Source of the DNA: Hyphochytrium catenoides
Taxonomy: Eukaryota; Sar; Hyphochytriomycetes; Hyphochytriales; Hyphochytriaceae
Length of the DNA stretch: 29,421 bases
NCBI GenBank assembly: GCA_900088475.1
Contig: FLMG01003532.1
Location: forward strand, 1-29,421
Reading direction: 5' to 3'
The translations under genes were made by a program, and so were the position numbers. The notes beneath the pieces are model-generated. The model saw nothing but the letters and a program-made list of their open reading frames with translations, was not told where the DNA came from and searched no databases. Of this stretch, positions 1 through 9,452 are shown piece after piece. Every line of letters begins with the position of its first letter. The first letter of the stretch is position 1.

Positions 1-950
1 AATCTCTCACAAAAATCAAGAACCAGCATAATGACAAGTTTATTTGACCGTAAGCTTCTTCTTGTGCATAATAATTACAAATAATACTACTTCCCCACCG
101 ACCAAATAGTTGTAGCTGGCGCAACAGATGATGATAAAAGTGAGGAAGGGGCTTTATTGTCATTTGCCACGATAACAACAGGAAGGCCAGCTAGAACTAC
201 AACTACACTAGTAGAATTAACTCTAATAATTACATGTCGTGTTTTAGCTGACGAGAACTTCTTTGTCAATTTCCGAAAATTATGGCCAGAACTAATTAAC
301 TCTAATTTAATTTTAGTTTTCGACGCTTAGGAAAATTTGACTTGCCCAGACCACCTCAAGACCCGCAAATTTAACTACAACCGAAACTAGCTATAACTTG
401 CCAGAATTAACTCCAGGGGAAATTGACACAAACACAAAAATAATTTACCTTGGAATTAACTCACAGAAAGTTATGGAGGCGATAATTTAACCTATGGCCA
501 TTGCTGAGAGAGTGGCCCTAATTGCCCATCCCTGATCACAATCATAATTTCTACTCTGAATAGAATATTGACATCATGATAATGGAGGGCCATTATCTAG
601 ATAATTTTGCCCAAAGCGTGAATGCAAACAGAACAGGAAATCCGTCAATTTCACGTTTGGCCATTTATCACAAAAAGTACCCATATTTTCATGATATTTT
701 GGTGAATCCAGACAGGCCCTAAATAGTAATGCAGCTGAATGCTGGTAGGGCTGGATCCCCACCTACATTTGGGCATAACTTTGTGTGAGCCCTACTCTAA
801 ACAGCGATTGGAACTAAGAATAATGAAGGCAGGTTAAGGGAGAACATTGGGCTTCCCACCCATAAAGCCAGGTTGCTCTACCAAGTAGGAACCTACAGCC
901 TGTTCTGGTACCTTGAATGTACAAAGAAATAGAACAAAAGTAAAGTTAAA
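1..950. other. AT-rich gene-less left end
   Basis: This stretch is visibly richer in A and T than the rest of the window, especially positions 1-560. The longest reading frames are about 60 codons and match nothing I recognise. The nine-base word AATTAACTC occurs four times in 250 bases (see the separate repeat entry), and short words such as TTATGGCC and its complement recur nearby. The composition and word recurrence suggest decayed repetitive or transposon-derived DNA, but no terminal repeats or transposase remains are visible. The change towards ordinary composition occurs gradually around 950. Confidence 0.45.
215..462. repeat. four dispersed copies of AATTAACTC
   Basis: Exact copies of AATTAACTC lie at 215-223, 294-302, 405-413 and 454-462, all in the same orientation, with spacings of 79, 111 and 49 bases. 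The flanks are not conserved beyond the word, so this is not a simple tandem array. It could be a cluster of binding sites, or a remnant of a short interspersed repeat. No function can be assigned from sequence alone. Confidence 0.5.
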
Positions 951-960
951 CGGGAAGGAG

Positions 961-1021
961 AACCGGAAGTTCTAGATTCTAGACTTATCCTAGATATTTG
1001 GCCCATCAACCACTTCCGGTT
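961..1021. repeat. 10-bp perfect inverted repeat
   Basis: AACCGGAAGT at 961-970 is answered by its exact reverse complement at 1012-1021, with 41 bases between. The spacer contains TCTAGA-like partial palindromes. The pair sits about 540 bases upstream of the ZIP transporter start. It could be the arms of a small hairpin, the ends of a tiny non-autonomous element, or a pair of opposed factor sites; no flanking target-site duplication is apparent. Confidence 0.5.
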
Positions 1022-1558
1022 GTCATCCCTCCGGATTTTCATTCTCCGAAGGCGGAAGAAAGTGGACAGTCACTCATCATCAGAGATAAACCACACACTC
1101 AGGCACACAGCGTTTGATGGCCAGAGCACTGACCTCATCCTGCCAGTCACACTTCGGGACTGAAGATCCGGTCTTCCCGCTACTTCGGCGTTAGTTGGTC
1201 ACCGTCAATCGCGACCAAGGGGATCTTAGACGTGCTAGAGTTGCTCCTCTGATGACAAAGTGTCTTCTCTCTATCTGTCGCTCTCCTCCCGCCCTGCTTT
1301 CTCAGCAAATGCCCTGTATTATGATTAGTGAGAGCAAGGAGAAGTGGGGGAGGCTGGTGACGGAGCAGTGGACAACCAGAGCGGAGGAGGTAAAAAAAAG
1401 ATAGGGTTGCTGATTGGGTCTGGCATGCGATCACTGAGGACAAAGACGGACCTTGTACTCTCACACTTTGCAATCTTCCTCCTCTGGAGCACTCAACAGA
1501 TACAGGGCTGTACGTCTTCCTGGTACTTTGTTCGACCGCTTATCGAACAAGAGCAAAG

Positions 1559-2740
1559 ATGAGGTCTCCGCTCTCCTATGGCACTACCTCTTCCATCCTT
1601 CTCGGACTGTCGCGACGTCTTCAGCAGACATCAGAAGATTTATTAAGCTTCCACGCAGGAGGAGGAGGCGACCACGACGAGGAGCATCACCATGATGATG
1701 AGGAAAGCGACAAGCCCGATGGAAGTGTCGGGGCAGCCTTTGCGCTTGCATTTGGTGCTGGTGCATTTTCACTCATGGGTGCAACAATTATCTTCTGCAC
1801 CAAGCATTTCGATGCAAAGACGTCAGGGTCCAATGTGTTTGTTGCAGGATCGTTAGCCTTGGCCGCTGGGGTGATGCTCTATGTTTCTCTCGTGGATATT
1901 GTCGGTCACTCGGTAGAGCACTTTGAAGCCCATGGGTACTCTCACGGAAAGTCTGGGCTCTTCTCATCTATTTCCTACTTCCTGGGCATGCTGACGATTT
2001 ATCTGCTGGACCTGGTGATCCACAGGTTCATTACCCCGGATGCAGAGCATGGTCATGCACCAAGAATTAGCGGCGTCCTTCTCTCCCCACTAGCTTCTGC
2101 TGCCGCTACCACCAACCCTGCATCTGAGGGAACGTCTCCCCGGACGGGAATTTGCTATCAGCAACAGAAAGAAGATAATGGTGGGCTTGACCAGAGCGAG
2201 GCAGGATATAGCTTATCTAAAAAGGAGCTAGAGGAAACAGAGAAGGAGAAACACTTTGCTTCTTTAAGGCGAGTAGGCATAATGTCAGCCATAGCGATCG
2301 GGCTTCATAACATTCCTGAAGGGTTCGCTACCTACGTGGGTGCTATTCATGACTTCAACATTGGGGCTGCTATCGCACTGGCCATCGCGGTTCATAATAT
2401 TCCTGAGGGCTTCGCCATCGCTGTTCCGGTCTACTGCAGCACGGGCAGTAAGGCAAAGGCCTGTCTTTGGTCGCTTATTGCTACCTTTGCAGAACCTTTC
2501 GGGGCCTTTCTGGCCTGGATAGTTCTATCTGCTGAGGGCGACGGCGACACCACCATCAGTGAGGCTACCTTTGGTTGGCTTTTTGGTCTTGTTGGTGGGA
2601 TGATGACAATGGTGGTGCTGCACGAGCTGTTACCCTCTGCCTTTGCCCTCGATCCTCATAATAAGGTCTCAACATTTGGGATTGTACTAGGAATGTTTAT
2701 TATGGCAGTCAGTTTGGTGCTATTTGCTTACACTGAGTAG
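1559..2740 (+). CDS. ZIP-family divalent metal transporter
   Basis: This is a complete, intron-less frame of 393 residues ending in TAG, with A at -3 of the first ATG. The family moves Zn2+, Fe2+ or other divalent metals into the cytoplasm across the plasma or an organelle membrane. Hydrophobic segments lie at about residues 59-80, 92-113, 134-155, 239-261, 267-290, 301-324, 336-362 and 372-391, which fits the eight-helix ZIP fold. The metal-site signature HNIPEG occurs in helix IV (250-255) and again in helix V (279-284), and His355 is in HELLP of helix VII. The doubled HNIPEG is typical of the ZupT-like branch rather than the LIV-1 type. The N-terminus has an Asp/Glu/His patch at 38-49 and the helix III-IV loop (about 157-235) is long and hydrophilic, with HGH at 164-166; both may bind or sense metal. 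Metal specificity cannot be read from sequence. Confidence 0.95.
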   Translation: MRSPLSYGTTSSILLGLSRRLQQTSEDLLSFHAGGGGDHDEEHHHDDEESDKPDGSVGAAFALAFGAGAFSLMGATIIFCTKHFDAKTSGSNVFVAGSLALAAGVMLYVSLVDIVGHSVEHFEAHGYSHGKSGLFSSISYFLGMLTIYLLDLVIHRFITPDAEHGHAPRISGVLLSPLASAAATTNPASEGTSPRTGICYQQQKEDNGGLDQSEAGYSLSKKELEETEKEKHFASLRRVGIMSAIAIGLHNIPEGFATYVGAIHDFNIGAAIALAIAVHNIPEGFAIAVPVYCSTGSKAKACLWSLIATFAEPFGAFLAWIVLSAEGDGDTTISEATFGWLFGLVGGMMTMVVLHELLPSAFALDPHNKVSTFGIVLGMFIMAVSLVLFAYTE

Positions 2741-4736
2741 CTAGGGCGAGGTAGTAGAGATAGAATGACCTTTTCACTCTAGGCACACATAAAGTTCATA
2801 CTGCTTCCTACGAGCTCATCTGCACTGGGTCGTTGCACTGACGGTCATCATTTAAGAGTTACAGAGGCCGTCTTTAAGTGTCTTCATGAACTAACCAACT
2901 CTCGTGAAGGATCAGCACATCTCGTTAGGGAGCCGCACATAGCGTGCCTGGTGCATTGGTACTCTAGAGTGGTTAGCTTATAGCTCTTCCGCCTCTTGTG
3001 CTCCTGCCGCACAGTTGTAACTTTGGGTTTACTAGAGAGGAGACACCACTTTTAAACCTCTACTTCGCCATTCCTCTCTGTATGTCATGATATTGATGAC
3101 ATATCCCTCTATAATTGTGCATGCCCCCATCAATAGGCGTCTTCGTTCCCCATGCCATGAGCTGTCGACTAGAAGTGCTGTCCATTTTATTTGCCTTGGA
3201 CGTCCTCCTCCAACGCTGGAGCCTATCTTGCTGCATATCCCAGCATCCCACCGCCACCTACTAAAATGTCAAGCCTTGCTGTCATCACCCTCTAGGACAC
3301 TTGTTTGCCCGTCACCTTGCATCAACATCATTCTCACTGCTACAAAGGACAGTAGGGACTGTCCAGCTCAAAGTCATCAGAGCATCATCATCTGGGTGGC
3401 CTGCTTATGGGCCATACGTCACAATAGCAATCGAGAAAAATCCTACTCCTCCCAGAACTATCATAGTCCCTGATCTGAGGGCCATGCTGTACCTCGCAGG
3501 AAGTTGGCGCTGTACACAGAAAGTGATGATTCCTTATTCGGCCTGTTGTCGACAACCAACGGACGAGCAAGCATTGTGTTGTGCCATCTCTACTATTAGA
3601 ACGTGTCTGAAGAAGTTATCAAAAAGGTGGTGATAAGCGTTTCTTCGGCAGACATGACATCAGGTGCTCGTTCTGTCAGCCAAGGGTATAAGCGACAGCA
3701 CCGAGTTGCTGGGCCGAGGTAGTAGCCTACGCCTTCGTCTAACTTATAGTAGTATTAGCTGGACAGAGGGAAGAAGCAGTGAGCGCCTTGGGCAGCGACG
3801 CCAACACCTATAATCAGCTGCCGCCTGCTGCATCAGGAAACAGATGGACGACGAGCCGCTTCCCCCGTCGTCGGCCATAAGAGGACTGAGCAGAAGAAGA
3901 AGTCCTTCTCCTCTGTCATCTTCCCTTCCTTCTCCCGACCTCCAGGCTCTTGAGGAATGTAACCTCCAGACCTGAGTAAGGGGACCAACAAAGCAATTAG
4001 CTCACTCTCAGTAAAATGCAGGTGGTCCTAGGGAGAGTAGAAAGAGAGATAAAGTGGGCCTGGAGAGAGAGACAGAGCCCATGGCAGAGAGGAGGAGGGC
4101 CAGGAGAGATACCTCCAGAGTGGTCGAAGAAAGCATATTAAGCGTTTGAGAGGCGAGACAGAGTTATTAGAGGCAGAAACAGAGCAACGGAGAGATAACT
4201 GGGAGCTGGGGTGAGAAGAGCCATGGATGGGACCAGCTTTGGAACCCCAGCACTGGCCCGACCTCCGCCTTCCGTCAACATTGAGAAGACTTTCGATGAT
4301 GGAACCTCTTGCGCTGGCAGGCGCACTGCGGCGACAGAAGCAGTAGAAAAGGTCATCATAGAGACTGATGGTACCGCCGGCCGCCCGCCTTTGCTCTTGA
4401 CCCTCTTCTTTCTTAGCAAGCTATTATGGTGGATACATCATTCAGTGGAAAAGCAGCGGAAGGAAGCACGAATGAGCTCCCAACAATGAAAGAATCGATC
4501 TCATAGTTTTTCTAGTCATGGCCCTAGTAGTAAAGACCAGTGAGTCACGCTGGTCCACAAGTTGGAGGCGGAAGCAGCAAGCTTAGCGGCACGGGCTGCG
4601 CAGTAACCGCAACCGCTGGCAACAACGTACTGGACAGGCGACACTACTCAGCAACGTGCAGAGTGATCATCAGTGATTGGCAATGTGAGTAGATTGCCCG
4701 CTGGCACGCCGCTGTCTACGGCCCGCACGGGAGCTG
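2741..4736. other. spacer without a recognised gene
   Basis: No reading frame here exceeds chance length. Two overlapping plus-strand frames (3087-3473 and 3301-3633) and one at 4211-4489 with a single hydrophobic stretch near its end could be exons, but none has a recognisable motif or a convincing splice partner. A short frame of 43 codons starts at 3844 and is rich in Pro and Ser. If the membrane-protein ORF at 4957 has upstream exons, they would lie in this region. Confidence 0.4.
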
Positions 4737-4956
4737 ATGGTGATGAATAGCCTTTACATAGGAAAAGAGCGGGTGTCGCTCACCGGCTGGATGCGTAGAC
4801 CCCTCTTGCCCCGTACGAACGAAGCACAGCTCAATGAAGTTCTGACTGTGGACTTCGCCAATACTCTCTGCAGAACGTTCTTTGGCCTTCGGACGCAGGA
4901 AAGACTCTTTCTAGCCTTTCAGGAGCGAAAGAAGCTTTTCAGTGTATGCTTCTAAG

Positions 4957-5588
4957 GCTTCATGCTGGGAACGTGGGCCTTTGGAGCCACATTCTTTGTC
5001 GACGAAGGCCCGGGCACCATCCTATCGGGCATTTCTCTCTTCTTGTCCCTCCCTGTGTACGCTATCAACATTCTGTGCGTAAATCCCAAGCTTTTAAGCC
5101 TACTACGGAAGAATCCAGAATGCTGGGCTCACTTTGCTGTCATCGTCATAGCTTGGGCCACTGCAGGACAGATGCTGGGTGGCCTACGAGGCCTCTTTGT
5201 TGCCTTCAGTACTGCCGTTCTAGGTGCTGCCTGCGGTGGATTGGTAGGCGATGTCGTACACGCCTCGCTCCGCGTGTATTCCTCTAGCTTCTGTGGCTAC
5301 CTCTTTGCTCTGCTCTCTGTCTGCGTGGTTGCCCTTAGCCTGACATTAAGGCTGTTTAAAGGTGGACGCACATTCTCCTGGACCATCGGGACGAGGAACC
5401 TGCGTGGAGAGGATATTGTGTTGAACGCTATGGCCACGATCATCTTAATTATGCTTCATCGCCTCTTTAGCTCTTATTCGTCGAGCTCTTCCTCTAACCG
5501 ACAGAGGCTTGGCCCTCAAGAAAGCCCTCCCAGCGCGACTAGTTTACCGTCCGAAAGCGAGAAAAGCCTGCCAAAAGGTAGGCCCTGA
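4957..5588 (+). CDS. multi-pass membrane protein, function unknown (5' end unresolved)
   Basis: From the first ATG at 4962 the frame gives 208 residues ending in TGA. Hydrophobic segments lie at about residues 18-41, 56-73, 75-98 (Gly/Ala-rich), 109-131 and 153-170, and the C-terminal tail is a polar Ser-rich stretch (about 170-208) probably exposed to the cytosol. I do not recognise the family. The N-terminus is doubtful: the first residues already read as the end of a membrane segment, and the same frame is open upstream from 4737 to a single TAA at 4953-4955. The AG at 4955-4956 may be a splice acceptor, so the listed start is the base after it; the true 5' exon may be elsewhere. Length and hydrophobic pattern make a chance frame unlikely, but expression is unproven. 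Confidence 0.6.
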
Positions 5589-7984
5589 GAAAGATATTCC
5601 TTGCTTCTCTCTACTTTGGCCACTGGTGCTGTAGCCAGTTCAACGGCCGCGGGAGGAAACGGGCCTCCTCTTTCAGGGTAAAGTTGGAGGTGAACAGACT
5701 GACACAAGGAGCCAGCAACCCTTGGACGACCTAGCCACTAAGCTTCCTGAAAACCTATCAACTGCTCGCTAAGCTTCCTGAAGACCCATCAAGTGCTCAT
5801 CAGCTACCGATTGGGACAGGGCTACGACGTATGCCCCCATCCAATGCTGAGAGGCGCCAAGATGATGACGTCTACCCGGTCGTTACGTTGATCATCTCCG
5901 CCCCTATGAGCCGCAAGAGGATCATCCAGCCAGCAGACAACGCAAGAGCTTACCTCACAGGGCAAGAAAAGAAGATTTCAGGGCAATCGAACCTCATTAT
6001 GGCCTCCCCTTGATGAAGTCACCAGAAGAAGTTCTCCTTGCCTTCCCGGAGCAGAGACCTCAATAAATGAAAGAGGAGGAGAGACAAATGGGAGCGACAA
6101 CAGGAAGATGGTGACGGGCCTTTGCCATTCTTCACCATCTGTGGCCCACGCTCCGTGCGCTAGTAGGAAGAAACATGGCATCTCTTTCAACATACTGTGT
6201 CTCAGGCTTTCCACATTATCGGTGCAGTAGGACAGATACCAGTCGCACTGTCCCTAGGCAATGAAAAGAAGAGACTCTCCGCTGATCAAGAACTAGCGGC
6301 AGATCTTTCTGCTCTTTTCCTCTTGTCTTGGCTGTCACCTTTAGTCTCAGTCGCCAGCCTTCTGTGGACGCTGGCTTCCGTGTATTTGTTCTGCTCTGTA
6401 TGGGACCTGCTTTGGTTGCCTGGCTCCTGCTCTATGCTTTGTGCCTTTTAAGTGAATGCATTCTTCCCACTCATCGAAGCAATCAAGGACTTTGGAGCGC
6501 AGCTAGGGTAGAAGCGATTAGTAAGCGTTTCTAGGGTTTCGCTCTACTCTTCCTCTCCTGATTGTTCAAGGTTGGCTCTTTACATCTTGACGTTTACGAG
6601 AGAAGAAGCTATGCCACTCCGACTGAGGACAATGATGCAGCTAACACGTGGCCGTCTAACCCAGGAGGGATCGCGATTAGGCGGGGGGCAGTTAGTCCTT
6701 CAGTTTCGTACAGACAGCTTCATCATTGCCAGACAGACCTCGCTGATACTCTATTCCCTGTCTATCGTCTATCATCTCGGCGTTCTATGATCGGCCTCAA
6801 CTCCTTGTTCCTTTATTTCCTCTGTCGCTTCCAGGTCATCGGTGGCCTCTAGACGAAACGGAGGGCTGCCCAACAAAGGTTGCGGTGGCAGCACAGTCAC
6901 TGCTGTCCTGCCCTTCCCCTCACCTGCCTCAACCAGAACCCTTAACAATGAATCTCTCAGGCGCGAACGATAATAGAAGAAGCCCACGACCGCAGATTGA
7001 TGATTAAGGCGACTCTATTTTTTAACGGGCTCGGTCTCTTATCAGGTCCCTGAGGATGATCTTGCTACTCCCTCAGACAAGCGAGAGAGTAAGCCTTCTC
7101 GACCAGGAGGAGTTTAGAGGTTGTTGCTGGTGATGAACCAGGCTAAAGCGGGGCAGATGGGAGGCGATGAGTGATAGACATAGGTAGGAGATCGATGAAA
7201 GAGGACAGAGCATAAGCAGATAAGGACCATGCATAAGAGCCTCTACTACTGTTATCATCACCCGGGTCAACGACCTTGTTGCCTTCTGCCAGCGTTCCTT
7301 GTCATTCAGTTGCCAACAAAGCTAATGGTAAGAACGACCTTATGATCCAGGGTTTAATAGATAAAGGACCTCCTCCTTGCTGCCTCCTCTCCGCTTTAGA
7401 CAATATGTTGATGCCTCTACTAGCTACCTTGTAGGTGGAGTTGTGTCTTCCTGCAGCCCCTTCTACTCCTAGATTGCCCGTCAACTGCAGTTCCCTAGCT
7501 CTGTTGACCTTCTCCCAAAGGTCTTCTGAGAAATAGGAGCTTGTGGAGTAAGAACAAGCCACACAGAGCGGACAAGCAGTGGAGAAAGTAACAACAAGAG
7601 CTCCGAACGATCTCATAAGTCTTTTGTTAGACCGCTGCTTCAGTAAGGAGCTCGACGAGAACTTCGCCAAGAGGAAAGGCTGGCAATAGGGAAAGAATTG
7701 CAATCTACGCAAGTCAGATCTGCCGCCCAGACTTCTCTATGGGGATGAAGGATAAAGGCTGTCAACAGCATCTACAGTCCTGCAGACCAAGGTTAGAACG
7801 ATATGCACTAGCTAAAAAAACAAGCTTCCGTGGCATTCAGAGAAATGCCTAGTTAGGCCACACAGGAGTCGAGCCAGTAGCTATTATACCTTTCTCCTTA
7901 TTACTTCGTTAATATAAATGATAGTTCCTAATATATCGCAGTGGGATGGACCCACAAGCAGTTTATCACTCTGTCCGACGGCAC
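5589..7984. other. spacer with weak hydrophobic ORFs
   Basis: No gene is recognised. Around 6197-6534 two overlapping plus-strand frames each encode a hydrophobic stretch (the clearer one at about 6376-6456), and another frame runs 6572-6790. These could be exons of a membrane protein, with possible splice sites near 6510-6572, but nothing conserved supports it. A short duplicated phrase around AAGCTTCCTGAA occurs near 5742 and 5772. The remainder, including the minus-strand frame 7302-7712, is at chance length. Confidence 0.3.
5742..5796. repeat. short imperfect direct repeat
   Basis: The phrase CTAAGCTTCCTGAA, followed by ACC(C)TATCAA-like sequence and then TGCTC, appears twice in succession about 30 bases apart. 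It lies in the spacer just downstream of the membrane-protein ORF. It looks like a local slippage or duplication product; no coding or regulatory role is evident. Confidence 0.4.
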
Positions 7985-9452
7985 TCATGTCGTGAAGTTC
8001 CATCCTTCTGAAGTATAGAAGGACGACCGGACAAAGGTGACTCTATTTTCTGGAGAGAGCACAAAGATAATCACACATTGACAACGAGCAGGAGTGATCA
8101 ACGGCGGCAAGACCTCCTCGACGCCGTCCTCTCCACCATCTGTCAAAGCTTTGATCTCTGTCACGTCCTCCTGATCAGCACCGTCTATCTTTGGGATAAA
8201 CTCAAACTTCCCGGTGATCATGAAGCGGTCTCCTCTTGGATCCATTGGCTTTATATCAATGTCCTTCCAGCCAAACTTCTTATAGAGCTTGTCGCAGTTG
8301 CGCCTAATAAACAAGAATCGAGACCAGTGAGCCCTGTCAGTCTAATCCGTCAGCGGTAACGCAAAGAAAGGAAAGACGAATAGATAGAGGAGCACAAAGG
8401 CAAAGAGAAAGCTAATAGCATGGATGTCCAAGGTGCTTTGAGAACGAGTACCTTGCTTCAACGCATGCGCCAGGACCACCGAAGGCCTCAAGCGGTGCGT
8501 CAGAAAAGACTTTCTTCCCAATCTGGATCTTATCGCAGACAAAGAGAATGCTGTCATGATAACAGCCCAACGAGCTCTCAAAGTCTGTTGCACCGCTGAA
8601 GCCTCCAAGGCACTGTGTAACCACCATTTTGCGGAAGTTCATCTGAGACTTCAGCTCCATCTCTTTCCCTACTGTGCTACCTCCACCATCGGTAGGGCAC
8701 GACTTGATGGTCAGCAGCTGCTGCATCATCTGATAACGCCTCTCGGCTAAAGCCAGACGCTCCTCCATCATCATGATCTTCTTGGTTGGTTGGCTGGCTG
8801 TGTTGGCCACTTTTCGTTTCTCACTCAGCGTGGCGGAGGATGCAGATTGATGTCCAGCCACAGCACTCTTCCTCCTTCGTTTTGGGCTGGTTGTGGTTAC
8901 CTTGTTGCCGGTTTTGACGGAAGCGTTGGAGGACGCCGCAGGTCTTGTTGCTTTGTTCTTCCGGCCGTCCTTCTCGTCTTTGTTCTTATCGCTGCGTTTG
9001 CACTGTGGCCTTGATGTGGATGATGGAACACAAGCAGGAAAGTCGCGGACGGTAGCGTCATTGGAAGGCATCTTTTCTTCTGGAGGTTCGCTTTCTCCTT
9101 CCTCTCTAACAACTATTATCGCTTCTTCTTCTTCCTCAGCTACTACGGCTCCGCTGTCATCATCATCGGATAAACCTTCTTCTAGGATGTCCCGCAAGCA
9201 GTCAATGACCGCGGTGTCCTCTTCGTCTTCTACTGAGGGATGACTAGCGCTAGAAGGAGGACAGGAATAGTAGTGCATTGGCAGGCCACCCGCAAAGGAG
9301 TCTGTCTCTTCTAAAGGAAGAGTAAACCTTCTCCCTCGAGGAAACTCCGCACAGTTCTCAGATATTTCTCTTCTGCTGCAGTCCTGACGAGCATCCATAA
9401 TTGAGAAAGTGTCAGAGCTCCCTGGGACGATTTCTACTCTAAAGCGCTTCAT
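7985..9452 (-). CDS. two-exon gene, uncharacterised protein with acidic and basic low-complexity regions
   Basis: I join exon 1 (9452 down to 8452) to exon 2 (8303 down to 7985), which gives 439 residues ending in TGA. The intron at 8304-8451 begins GTACTC and ends TTATTAG; the phase-2 junction restores an Arg codon and keeps the frame. I chose the ATG at 9450-9452 because it has A at -3 and begins an ordinary soluble sequence; the same frame is open to an ATG at 9647, which would add 65 residues. Residues about 75-135 are Glu/Asp-rich, 135-225 are Lys/Arg/Ser-rich with a KRRRK cluster suggesting nuclear targeting, and a short helical Met/Glu/Gln stretch follows. The C-terminal part (about 255-400) has mixed composition and looks like a folded domain, spanning the splice junction. 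I do not recognise the family. Confidence 0.7.
8304..8451 (-). other. 148-nt GT-AG intron
   Basis: On the minus strand this begins GTACTC after GAAGCAAG and ends TTGTTTATTAG before GCGCAAC. Candidate branch sites (CTGAC) occur at two places in its last 50 bases, followed by a pyrimidine-rich run. Removing it joins two long open frames in phase. It is the best-supported intron in the window and is a guide to splice signals in this genome. Confidence 0.7.

Noticed and set aside
3301-3633. C2-like peptide (GTVQLKVIRASSSGW) in a plus-strand frame
   Set aside because: The opening resembles the first strand of a C2 domain, but the following residues do not keep the pattern and no splice partners complete it.
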